A stretch of 5,252 nt of DNA from assembly GCF_002311515.1 (NCBI RefSeq), contig NZ_DCAO01000070.1, positions 64,985 through 70,236 of the forward strand, given 5' to 3'. The notes beneath the pieces are model-generated. The model saw only the letters and a list, made by a program, of their open reading frames with translations. It made no database searches and was not told where the DNA came from. The stretch is from Thalassospira sp. UBA1131. Lineage in GTDB: Bacteria; Pseudomonadota; Alphaproteobacteria; Rhodospirillales; Thalassospiraceae. Positions 1 to 5,252 of the stretch are shown piece by piece. Within the stretch, counting starts at the first letter, position 1, and the number at the start of each line of letters is the position of its first letter. A program made the position numbers and the translations under genes.

Positions 1-276
1 CTGCTTGATGAGCCGATGGCGGGCATGAACCTCGAAGAAAAAGAGGACATGGCGCGCTTTATCATCGATCTCAATGAAGAGTGGGGCATGACCGTTGTCA
101 TGATCGAACACGACATGGGTGTGGTCATGGATATCTCCAACCGGGTGATGGTCCTTGATTTCGGTCGCAAGATTGCCGAAGGCCTGCCGGAAGAGGTCAT
201 GGCCAACAAGCATGTCAAGAAAGCCTATCTCGGCGAAGAAGACGACGACACGGACGAAGACGAGCAGGTGGCCTGA
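1..276 (+). CDS. livG: ABC transporter ATP-binding protein, LivG type (3' part only)
   Basis: This is the C-terminal 91 residues of an ABC ATPase; the Walker A, Q-loop and signature motif lie before the window. The visible part opens in the Walker B motif (LLDEP, catalytic Glu at visible residue 4), continues into a D-loop (MAGMN, where relatives usually have AGLN), and has the switch histidine in VVMIEHDMGVV (His37). The IEHDM form and the following VLDFGRKIAEG stretch are typical of LivG; LivF usually has a VEQN-type H-loop. The role would be cytoplasmic ATP hydrolysis driving the LivH/LivM channel encoded downstream. The family normally ends near AYLGE, but here a run follows in which 9 of 10 residues (79-88) are Asp or Glu. 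The stop codon lies 2 bp before the ligase start, implying co-transcription and probably translational coupling. Family assignment is secure; substrate is not shown by this fragment. Confidence 0.93.
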   Translation: MLDEPMAGMNLEEKEDMARFIIDLNEEWGMTVVMIEHDMGVVMDISNRVMVLDFGRKIAEGLPEEVMANKHVKKAYLGEEDDDTDEDEQVA

Positions 277-278
277 TC

Positions 279-2228
279 ATGAGCAGCAATATCCCGGAAT
301 ATGCCGACGTTCAGTCGCTTGATAGCTTCCCGAAAGTGCTGGCCTATAATGCGCGCAACTGGCCCAAAGAAGTCGCCATGCGCGAAAAGGAATTCGGCAT
401 CTGGCAGGAATTTACCTGGCAGGACTACAACGACCGCGTCAAATGGATGGCGCTTGGCATGCGCGCCCTTGGCCTTGGGCAGGGCGATGTTGTTGGCATC
501 ATCGGCGAAAACCGTCCGGAATGGGTTTGGGCAGAAATCGCAGCGCATGCGCTGCGCGGTATGTCAGTTGGTCTTTATCAGGACAGCCTGCACGAAGAAG
601 TCGCCTACCTGATTACCTATTCAGGCGCGCGCATTCTGATCGCCGAAGACGAAGAACAGTGTGACAAGCTGCTTGAGCTTGGCGAAGACATCCCGACTGT
701 CGACCACATCGTTTATTGTGACCCGCGCGGGATGCGAAAATACGACGATCCGCGTTTGCTGGATGTCGAAAAGCTTTATGAACTGGGCCGCGAGCTGGAG
801 GCGAAAAATCCGGGCATCTATGACCAGATGGTTGCCGATACCCGTGGCGATGAATGCGCCATTCTGTGCACTACGTCGGGGACGACGTCCAAGCCGAAGA
901 TGGCGATGCTCAATTCCGGTGATTTCCTTGATCACTGTGCGGCTTATCTTCGTGCTGACCCAAAATATCCGGGTGACAATTATGTCTCGGTCCTGCCGTT
1001 GCCGTGGATTATGGAGCAGGTCTATGTCGTTGGTCAGTCGCTGATCAGTCGCCAGATCGTAAATTTCGTCGAAGAGCAGGAAACCATGATGGCCGACCTG
1101 CGCGAAATTGGTCCGAACTTCGTCCTGCTGGCACCGCGCGTTTGGGAAACCATTGCCGCCGATGTCCGCGCACGGATGATGGATTCCACACCGTTCAAAC
1201 AAAAGATGTTTGATTTCGGCATGGCATTGGCGCGCACCGCGATGGATGCCGGTGGTCATTCGAAAATGGCCGATATGATCCTGATGAGTGCGCTCAAAGA
1301 CCGTCTTGGGTTTTCAAATCTGCGTTCGGCCGCGACGGGTGGTGCCGCGATTGGCCCGGAAACCTTCAGGTTCTTCCATGCGATGGGGGTTCCGCTGCGT
1401 CAGCTTTATGGTCAGACCGAATTGTGCGGCGCCTATACCATCCATCAGCCGGGCGATATTGATTTCGATACGGTTGGCGTTGCCTTTGATAATTCCGAGA
1501 TCAAGGTGATCAACACCGACGAAAATGGTGTTGGCGAAATCGTTGCGCGCACGTCGGGCATGTTTACCGGATACTTCAAAAATCAGGCGGCCTATGACGA
1601 GGATGTCCGGGATGGCTGGATGCATACGGGGGATGCCGGTTACTTCAAGGACGAGAACAAGCACCTTGTGGTGATTGACCGTATGAAGGATCTGGCGGAA
1701 ACCTCGACCGGGGTGCGCTATTCGCCGCAGTTTATTGAAAATAAACTGAAATTCTCGCCCTTCATTGCCGAGGCCGTGATCCTTGGCAAGGGCCTGCCGT
1801 TCCTGTCGACCATGATCTGTATTCGTTATTCGATCATGGCGAAATGGGCCGAGCAGCGCGGGATTGCCTTTACAAACTACACCAACCTGTCAGCTCAGCC
1901 GCAAGTCTATGACATGATCACCGAGGAAATCCGCGAAGTGAACAAGACACTTCCGGAAGCCCAGCGGATCAAGCGGTTCCTTCTGCTTTACAAGGAACTG
2001 GATGCCGATGACGGCGAACTGACCCGCACACGCAAAGTGCGCCGTGGTGTGGTTGCCGAGAAATATGCCGACATCATCGATGCGGTTTATGCCGGCAATG
2101 ACAAGGTTGATATCGACACCATGATCACCTTCCAGGACGGGTCGAAAACCCGCATCCAGACGAGTGTGAAGGTCGTTGATCTTGATAATGACAAGGCCGC
2201 ACAGACGGCCCCGAAAGCCGCCGAATAA
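279..2228 (+). CDS. AMP-forming long-chain acyl-CoA synthetase (AMP-binding ligase)
   Basis: A complete 649-residue adenylate-forming enzyme of the long-chain acyl-CoA synthetase type (FAA1/FadD15-like). The family converts a carboxylic acid, ATP and CoA into acyl-CoA, AMP and pyrophosphate through an acyl-adenylate. Visible motifs in order: ATP-binding loop TTSGTTSKPK (198-207), ATGGAAIG (352-359), adenine-binding YGQTE (377-381), ribose-binding TGD (450-452), hinge-region DRMKDL (467-472), and LTRTRKVRR (581-589), in which Lys586 is the likely adenylation lysine. No signal peptide or convincing membrane segment is seen, so it should be cytoplasmic or membrane-associated. About 45 residues follow the usual end near DAVY (601-604). 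The ATG start follows an AGGTGG ribosome-binding-like sequence (266-271) at 7 bp spacing, inside the end of livG. Its place between transporter genes suggests that it activates the imported acid. Chain length or aromatic specificity cannot be read from the sequence. Confidence 0.95.
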   Translation: MSSNIPEYADVQSLDSFPKVLAYNARNWPKEVAMREKEFGIWQEFTWQDYNDRVKWMALGMRALGLGQGDVVGIIGENRPEWVWAEIAAHALRGMSVGLYQDSLHEEVAYLITYSGARILIAEDEEQCDKLLELGEDIPTVDHIVYCDPRGMRKYDDPRLLDVEKLYELGRELEAKNPGIYDQMVADTRGDECAILCTTSGTTSKPKMAMLNSGDFLDHCAAYLRADPKYPGDNYVSVLPLPWIMEQVYVVGQSLISRQIVNFVEEQETMMADLREIGPNFVLLAPRVWETIAADVRARMMDSTPFKQKMFDFGMALARTAMDAGGHSKMADMILMSALKDRLGFSNLRSAATGGAAIGPETFRFFHAMGVPLRQLYGQTELCGAYTIHQPGDIDFDTVGVAFDNSEIKVINTDENGVGEIVARTSGMFTGYFKNQAAYDEDVRDGWMHTGDAGYFKDENKHLVVIDRMKDLAETSTGVRYSPQFIENKLKFSPFIAEAVILGKGLPFLSTMICIRYSIMAKWAEQRGIAFTNYTNLSAQPQVYDMITEEIREVNKTLPEAQRIKRFLLLYKELDADDGELTRTRKVRRGVVAEKYADIIDAVYAGNDKVDIDTMITFQDGSKTRIQTSVKVVDLDNDKAAQTAPKAAE

Positions 2229-2243
2229 GGCAGCAGCATAACT

Positions 2244-2270
2244 GTGGCCCCGGCCAAAGGCCTGGGTCGC
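2244..2270 (+). promoter_or_regulatory. Intercistronic stem-loop between ligase gene and livH
   Basis: The left arm 2244-2255 pairs with 2259-2270 around an AAA loop. By hand it gives 12 positions with one C-T mismatch (2251/2263) and two G-T wobbles (2247/2267 and 2245/2269). The core is GGCC/GGCC next to the loop plus CCC/GGG. No T-run follows, so it is not a standard intrinsic terminator. It lies 15 bp after the ligase stop codon and just upstream of the livH ribosome-binding site. It may affect mRNA processing, stability or livH translation. Function is inferred; the pairing is seen. Confidence 0.45.
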
Positions 2271-2276
2271 CATTAC

Positions 2277-2281
2277 AGGGA
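2277..2281 (+). promoter_or_regulatory. Ribosome-binding site of livH
   Basis: AGGGA lies 7 bp before the ATG at 2289. It decides the start: an in-frame GTG at 2244 would add 15 residues (with several charged and polar ones) that do not resemble LivH N-termini, and that GTG sits at the base of a predicted hairpin. Confidence 0.75.
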
Positions 2282-2288
2282 TGGCAAC

Positions 2289-3182
2289 ATGAATTTCGAA
2301 CTTCTGTTCCAGCTTCTGCTGAACGGTTTGATTGTCGGGACACTCTATGGCGTTGTCGCCATGTGCTTTGTCCTGATCTACAAATCGACCCAGATCGTCA
2401 ACTTTGCCCAGGGTGAGTTCCTGCTGATCGGGGCATGGGTGTGTTATGCATTCCTTGTCGAAATGCATATGCCCTTCTGGCTGGGTTTCCTGTTTACCTT
2501 GTTGTTTATGATGGCGTTTGGCATCGTTCTGCAGATGGTTGTCTTGCGACCGATGATTGGCGAACCGATCATTTCGGTGATCATGGTGACCATAGGGCTT
2601 TCGATCTTCTTCCAGGCAGCAACCAAGTGGATATTCGGGGCAACCACCGCGACCTATCCGCAGGTCTTTGAAACCCGATCGGTCAACCTTTTGGGGATGC
2701 AGATCGAGACGGCCTATATCATGAGCTTCGTGATCTCGTTGTTCATCATGGCCGGGTTCTATTGGTTCTTTAAATATTCCAAGCTTGGCCTTGCCATGCG
2801 GGCAACAGCGTTTGATCAGCAGGTCGCGCAAAGCCTTGGTATTTCCGTCAAAACCGTATTTGCCATGTCCTGGGCAATCTCGGCCCTTGTATCGGGTGTC
2901 GCCGGGATCGTGATCGGCATGGTCAATGGCGTGTCGTCCGCCCTTTCGGTGATCGGGATCAAGGTGTTCCCGGCGGTGATCCTTGGCGGGCTTGATTCGA
3001 TCATTGGTGCCATTGTCGGTGGCGTGATCATTGGTCTGCTTGAAAACACCGCGGAATTTGTTGACGGCCAGTATCTGCACTGGGGCAACCTGTTCTCGAT
3101 CGCACCGTTCTACGTGCTGATCATTATCCTGTGCATCAAGCCATATGGCCTGTTTGGCACCAAAGACATCGAACGTATCTAG
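2289..3182 (+). CDS. livH: Branched-chain amino acid-type ABC transporter permease, LivH family
   Basis: A 297-residue integral inner-membrane protein, one half of the translocation channel; the length is normal for LivH. About eight hydrophobic segments are visible (roughly 5-31, 40-59, 62-84, 92-112, 143-162, 188-212, 222-248 and 268-283). LivH hallmarks are: the N-terminal block GTLYGVVAMCFVLIYKS (17-33) followed by IVNFAQGEF (36-44); the cytoplasmic coupling loop RATAFDQQVAQSLGI (171-185), which contacts the ATPase; the GGLDSIIGAIVGG block (233-245); and a C-terminal KPYGLFGT (284-291). The ATG at 2289 is chosen for its AGGGA ribosome-binding site and because the hydrophobic N-terminus starts directly after it. 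It lies 60 bp after the ligase gene and 19 bp before livM, as expected for an operon. The family is certain, but the ligand need not be an amino acid given the embedded ligase. Confidence 0.95.
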   Translation: MNFELLFQLLLNGLIVGTLYGVVAMCFVLIYKSTQIVNFAQGEFLLIGAWVCYAFLVEMHMPFWLGFLFTLLFMMAFGIVLQMVVLRPMIGEPIISVIMVTIGLSIFFQAATKWIFGATTATYPQVFETRSVNLLGMQIETAYIMSFVISLFIMAGFYWFFKYSKLGLAMRATAFDQQVAQSLGISVKTVFAMSWAISALVSGVAGIVIGMVNGVSSALSVIGIKVFPAVILGGLDSIIGAIVGGVIIGLLENTAEFVDGQYLHWGNLFSIAPFYVLIIILCIKPYGLFGTKDIERI

Positions 3183-3194
3183 AGGACGGGGAAG
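3183..3194 (+). promoter_or_regulatory. Ribosome-binding region of livM
   Basis: The purine-rich stretch AGGACGGGGAAG fills most of the 19-bp livH-livM gap. AGGA or GGGGA within it can serve as the Shine-Dalgarno; GGGGA (3188-3192) lies 9 bp before the ATG at 3202. This supports 3202 over an in-frame ATG at 3145, which would overlap the end of livH by 38 bp. Confidence 0.65.
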
Positions 3195-3201
3195 ATATAC
3201 T

Positions 3202-4275
3202 ATGGCTGGATTTTCTATACGTCCTTGCGGTGACTTCCGAACCACCTATCGGCAGGATACCCGCATCTTTGATACGACCTATATCCGTAACGCCGCGATC
3301 CTTGGCATCTTTGCTGTCGCCATGATCCCGTTTGTTCTGGATGGCTATTACGTCAACCTGTTCATTCAGATCTCATACTTCGCGATTGCCGCATTGGGCT
3401 TGAATATTCTGGTCGGCTTTACCGGGCAGATTTCATTGGGCCATGCTGCCTTCTTTGGCTTTGGTGCGTTTGCATCGGCCTGGATCAACAACACGACCGG
3501 CATTCCCGTCCTGTTGTCGATCCCGCTGGCCGGTTTGATGACCGCGGCTGTTGGCATGCTGTTTGGGTTGCCAGCCGCCCGCATCAAGGGGCTTTATCTG
3601 GCAATTGCGACACTGGCAGCCCAGTTCATCCTCGAAGATTTCTTTGCCCGGGCCGAATGGTTTACTGGCGGTTCCTATGGCGCGGCAGCCAATCCGGTCA
3701 ATGTGTTTGGCTACGAAGTTCTGGATGATTTCAGCTTCTTCTATGTCTGCCTGTTCTTCCTCGTGGTGATGTACTTGCTGGGGACGAACCTGATGCGGAC
3801 CCGTGATGGTCGTGCCTTTGTCGCGGTGCGTGACCATTATCTTTCGGCTGAAATCATGGGGATCAACCTCACGAAATATCGCCTGATGAGCTTTGCCATT
3901 TCGTCTTTCTATGCCGGTGTCGGCGGGGCGATGTATGGCCACTATCTTGGCTTTGTCTCGGCCGAGGGCTTTACCATTCTGCTGTCGATCCAGTTCCTCG
4001 GCATGATCATCATTGGTGGTCTTGGTTCCGTCAAAGGGACGTTGATGGGCACGGTGTTTATGGTTTTGTTGCCCGAAGTCATGGAAACCGGTGTCAGCGC
4101 ACTGAGCGTTTTTGAATGGGCCAATTCGACGGCTGTGACCGACGGGCTGGCCTACATCAAGGAGATGGCAATTGGTCTGGCCATCATCCTGTTCCTGATC
4201 TTTGAGCCGGATGGGCTTGCCCATCGCTGGCAACAGATCAGGGCGTACTGGAAGCTTTATCCCTTCTCGTACTGA
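3202..4275 (+). CDS. livM: Branched-chain amino acid-type ABC transporter permease, LivM family
   Basis: A 357-residue inner-membrane permease that partners LivH in the channel. A polar N-terminal segment of about 30 residues (RPCGDFRTTYRQDTRIFD within 7-24) precedes the first membrane segment. Roughly nine or ten hydrophobic segments follow. LivM hallmarks are: ALGLNILVGFTGQISLGHA (64-82) continuing to GFGAF; the cytoplasmic loop GRAFVAVRDHYLSAEIMGI (203-221), the ATPase-coupling region, followed by FAISSFYAGVGGAMYG (231-246); GGLGSVKGTLMGTVF (272-286); and FEPDGL (334-339) near the C-terminus. The start at 3202 follows a GGGGA ribosome-binding sequence. The short C-terminal tail is aromatic and basic (YWKLYPFSY). 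The gap to the next gene is 105 bp and holds a strong stem-loop, suggesting that the binding protein is expressed at a different level from the permeases. Family assignment is secure; substrate is not. Confidence 0.95.
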   Translation: MAGFSIRPCGDFRTTYRQDTRIFDTTYIRNAAILGIFAVAMIPFVLDGYYVNLFIQISYFAIAALGLNILVGFTGQISLGHAAFFGFGAFASAWINNTTGIPVLLSIPLAGLMTAAVGMLFGLPAARIKGLYLAIATLAAQFILEDFFARAEWFTGGSYGAAANPVNVFGYEVLDDFSFFYVCLFFLVVMYLLGTNLMRTRDGRAFVAVRDHYLSAEIMGINLTKYRLMSFAISSFYAGVGGAMYGHYLGFVSAEGFTILLSIQFLGMIIIGGLGSVKGTLMGTVFMVLLPEVMETGVSALSVFEWANSTAVTDGLAYIKEMAIGLAIILFLIFEPDGLAHRWQQIRAYWKLYPFSY

Positions 4276-4281
4276 CTAAAA

Positions 4282-4333
4282 CCCCGAACCCGGCCCGCTT
4301 AGAAAAAACAAAAGGGCCGGGACAAAAACGGGG
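4282..4333 (+). promoter_or_regulatory. Intercistronic stem-loop between livM and the binding-protein gene
   Basis: A perfect 8-bp inverted repeat, CCCGGCCC (4289-4296) and GGGCCGGG (4314-4321), encloses a 17-nt A-rich loop. An outer 5-bp pair, CCCCG (4282-4286) with CGGGG (4329-4333), can extend it across an internal loop. It begins 6 bp after the livM stop codon. An A-run, not a T-run, lies after the inner stem on the plus strand, so a normal intrinsic terminator is unlikely. In binding-protein transporter operons such hairpins often stabilise or separate mRNA segments (general knowledge; the role here is inference). No clear -35/-10 pair was found in the rest of the gap. Confidence 0.6.
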
Positions 4334-4365
4334 CGACCGGGAGGCTTACTTTAGTGAAAACGTCC

Positions 4366-4372
4366 AAGGGAG
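4366..4372 (+). promoter_or_regulatory. Ribosome-binding site of the binding-protein gene
   Basis: AAGGGAG lies 8 bp before the ATG at 4381 and is the strongest Shine-Dalgarno match in the window, in keeping with high expression of a periplasmic binding protein. It favours ATG 4381 over the in-frame GTG at 4354, which would put nine extra residues ahead of the signal peptide. Confidence 0.75.
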
Positions 4373-4380
4373 ACGTCGTT

Positions 4381-4446
4381 ATGAAAAGATTGATTGCAGC
4401 GACCGCGATGGTCGCAACGGGGCTGTCGTTCTCGGCAGCACAAGCA
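4381..4446 (+). other. Signal peptide of the binding protein
   Basis: The sequence has a basic start (MKR), a hydrophobic core rich in Ala, Val and Leu, and a small-residue end AQA before DDD. This is a standard Sec/signal peptidase I arrangement with cleavage predicted after residue 22. There is no cysteine at the cleavage site, which argues against a lipoprotein. Confidence 0.85.
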
Positions 4447-5252
4447 GATGACGATATGGTATTTGTCGGCCATCTGATGGATATCACCGGTGCCACCGGC
4501 TTTATTGGCAAGTTCTATGCCGATGGTGTGCGCGATGCGCTGTCTTACATCAACACCCATGGCGGTATTGATGGCACGGTTCTGGATTCTGAATCTGTTG
4601 ACTATGCCTACAAGGTTCCGCAGGCGATTGCGAACTACAAGAAATGGCGTTCGCGCAACGACATGGTTGCGATGCAGGGCTGGGGCACGGGCGATACCGA
4701 AGCCCTGATCAGCTTCGTTGCCAAGGATGAAGTGCCGGTCTATTCCGCATCCTATTCCGGTCACCTGACCGATCCGACGGGCAAAAACCCGAAAACCGCC
4801 AAACCGGCACCTTATAACTTCTTCTATGGTGCGTCCTATTCCGATGCCTGCCGTGCGCTGGTTCAGTGGGCCGCAGAAGACTGGAAACAGTCTGGTGGTT
4901 CGGGCAAGCCGGTCTTCTCGCATATCGGCGATAACCATCCCTATCCGAACGCCCCGAAAGAAGCCTGTGCGGAATACGCGACCGAGCTTGGATTTGAAGT
5001 AACCGCACCGGTCGTCGTTTCGATGAAGCCGGGTGACTTCAAGGCGCAGTGCCTGACCCTTAAGGAAGCCGGGACCAACTATGGCTACCTTGGTAACCTT
5101 GGCCCGTCGGTTGTGTCGCTGGTGAAATCCTGTGACACGGTTGGTGCCACCCCGAAATGGCTGGCCAACATCTGGGCTGGTGACTACGAGACCCTTAAAA
5201 CCATTGGCGATGTCGAAAACTACATCTTCCCGGCGATGACCAGCTTCTGGAC
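4381..5252 (+). CDS. Periplasmic substrate-binding protein of a LivK-type ABC transporter (5' part)
   Basis: The first 290 codons of a periplasmic ligand-binding protein (Peripla_BP_6/LivK-like), still open at the window end; relatives are usually about 370-430 residues. Residues 1-22 form a Sec signal peptide with a probable cut after AQA. The mature protein starts with DDD and then VGHLMDITGATG (29-40), matching the family pattern of a first strand followed by a ligand-contacting loop. YINTHGGIDG (56-65) is the usual motif after the first helix. WGTGDTEALI (101-110) and VYSASYSGHLTDP (120-132) fall where the ligand-binding strands and loops are expected. Four cysteines (157, 196, 224, 251) could form disulfides in the periplasm. 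No lipobox is present, so it should be soluble. It would deliver ligand to the LivH/LivM channel. Ligand identity cannot be read; a carboxylate-containing compound is suggested by the ligase gene upstream. Confidence 0.93.
   Translation, partial: MKRLIAATAMVATGLSFSAAQADDDMVFVGHLMDITGATGFIGKFYADGVRDALSYINTHGGIDGTVLDSESVDYAYKVPQAIANYKKWRSRNDMVAMQGWGTGDTEALISFVAKDEVPVYSASYSGHLTDPTGKNPKTAKPAPYNFFYGASYSDACRALVQWAAEDWKQSGGSGKPVFSHIGDNHPYPNAPKEACAEYATELGFEVTAPVVVSMKPGDFKAQCLTLKEAGTNYGYLGNLGPSVVSLVKSCDTVGATPKWLANIWAGDYETLKTIGDVENYIFPAMTSFW

Noticed and set aside
274..281. TGATCATG palindromic stretch at the livG-ligase junction as an operator
   Set aside because: The 6-bp palindrome is simply the stop and start codon context and is too short to support a regulator site.
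621..1259. Minus-strand open frame of 212 codons opposite the ligase
   Set aside because: It lies fully within the conserved ligase coding region and its translation matches no known family.
2281..2292. Three-codon mini-frame (ATG GCA ACA TGA) overlapping the livH start
   Set aside because: It overlaps the livH ATG in another frame and could be read as an upstream leader, but it is so short that chance is the best explanation.
1890..3245. Minus-strand open frame of 451 codons across the ligase end and livH
   Set aside because: It lies opposite two well-supported genes, crosses their boundary, and has a His/Asp/Gln/Arg-rich composition typical of the antisense of membrane-protein codons. No domain or motif is recognisable.
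3433..4233. Minus-strand open frame of 266 codons opposite livM
   Set aside because: It is an antisense shadow of the hydrophobic LivM codons, polar and low in recognisable motifs, with no supporting ribosome-binding site seen.
4282..4333. Intrinsic terminator at the end of livM
   Set aside because: The stem is strong, but the inner stem is followed by ACAAAAAC and not a T-run on the plus strand, and the loop is long. On the minus strand only a short T-run appears, well after the stem.
4351..4938. Minus-strand open frame of 195 codons opposite the binding-protein gene
   Set aside because: It overlaps a gene with a clear signal peptide and family motifs. It is Arg/Ile/Gly-rich without domain features.

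Overview
The window looks like part of one plus-strand operon from a moderately GC-rich proteobacterium. Codon use (frequent GCC, GGC, CTG and ATC) and gene style point to an alphaproteobacterium, possibly Rhodospirillales such as a Thalassospira-like marine genus. That placement is by eye and not a database result.

Five genes lie head to tail on the plus strand. They are: the 3' end of a LivG-type ABC ATPase (1-276, cut by the window start); a complete AMP-forming long-chain acyl-CoA ligase (279-2228); a LivH-type permease (2289-3182); a LivM-type permease (3202-4275); and the 5' two-thirds or so of a periplasmic substrate-binding protein with a clear signal peptide (4381-5252, cut by the window end). 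The gaps between them are 2, 60, 19 and 105 bp. No promoter, tRNA, rRNA, CRISPR array, insertion sequence or attachment site could be supported. A second ATPase (LivF) would be expected just downstream and is not in the window.

Together the genes make most of a branched-chain-amino-acid-type (HAAT family) ABC importer. The binding protein captures a ligand in the periplasm, LivH and LivM form the channel, and the LivG ATPase (with LivF) powers it. An acyl-CoA ligase inside the operon suggests that the imported substrate is a carboxylic acid (fatty, dicarboxylic or aromatic) that is trapped as a CoA thioester on entry, rather than leucine, isoleucine or valine. This is inference from gene order.

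The main non-coding signals are two GC-rich stem-loops without U-tracts, one in each of the two longer gaps (ligase-livH and livM-binding protein). They are candidates for intercistronic mRNA processing or stability elements. I found no convincing evidence for a wholly new system. The most interesting points are the transporter-ligase coupling, the hairpins, and some small protein oddities: an acidic LivG tail, a ligase ATP loop variant and a ligase C-terminal extension.
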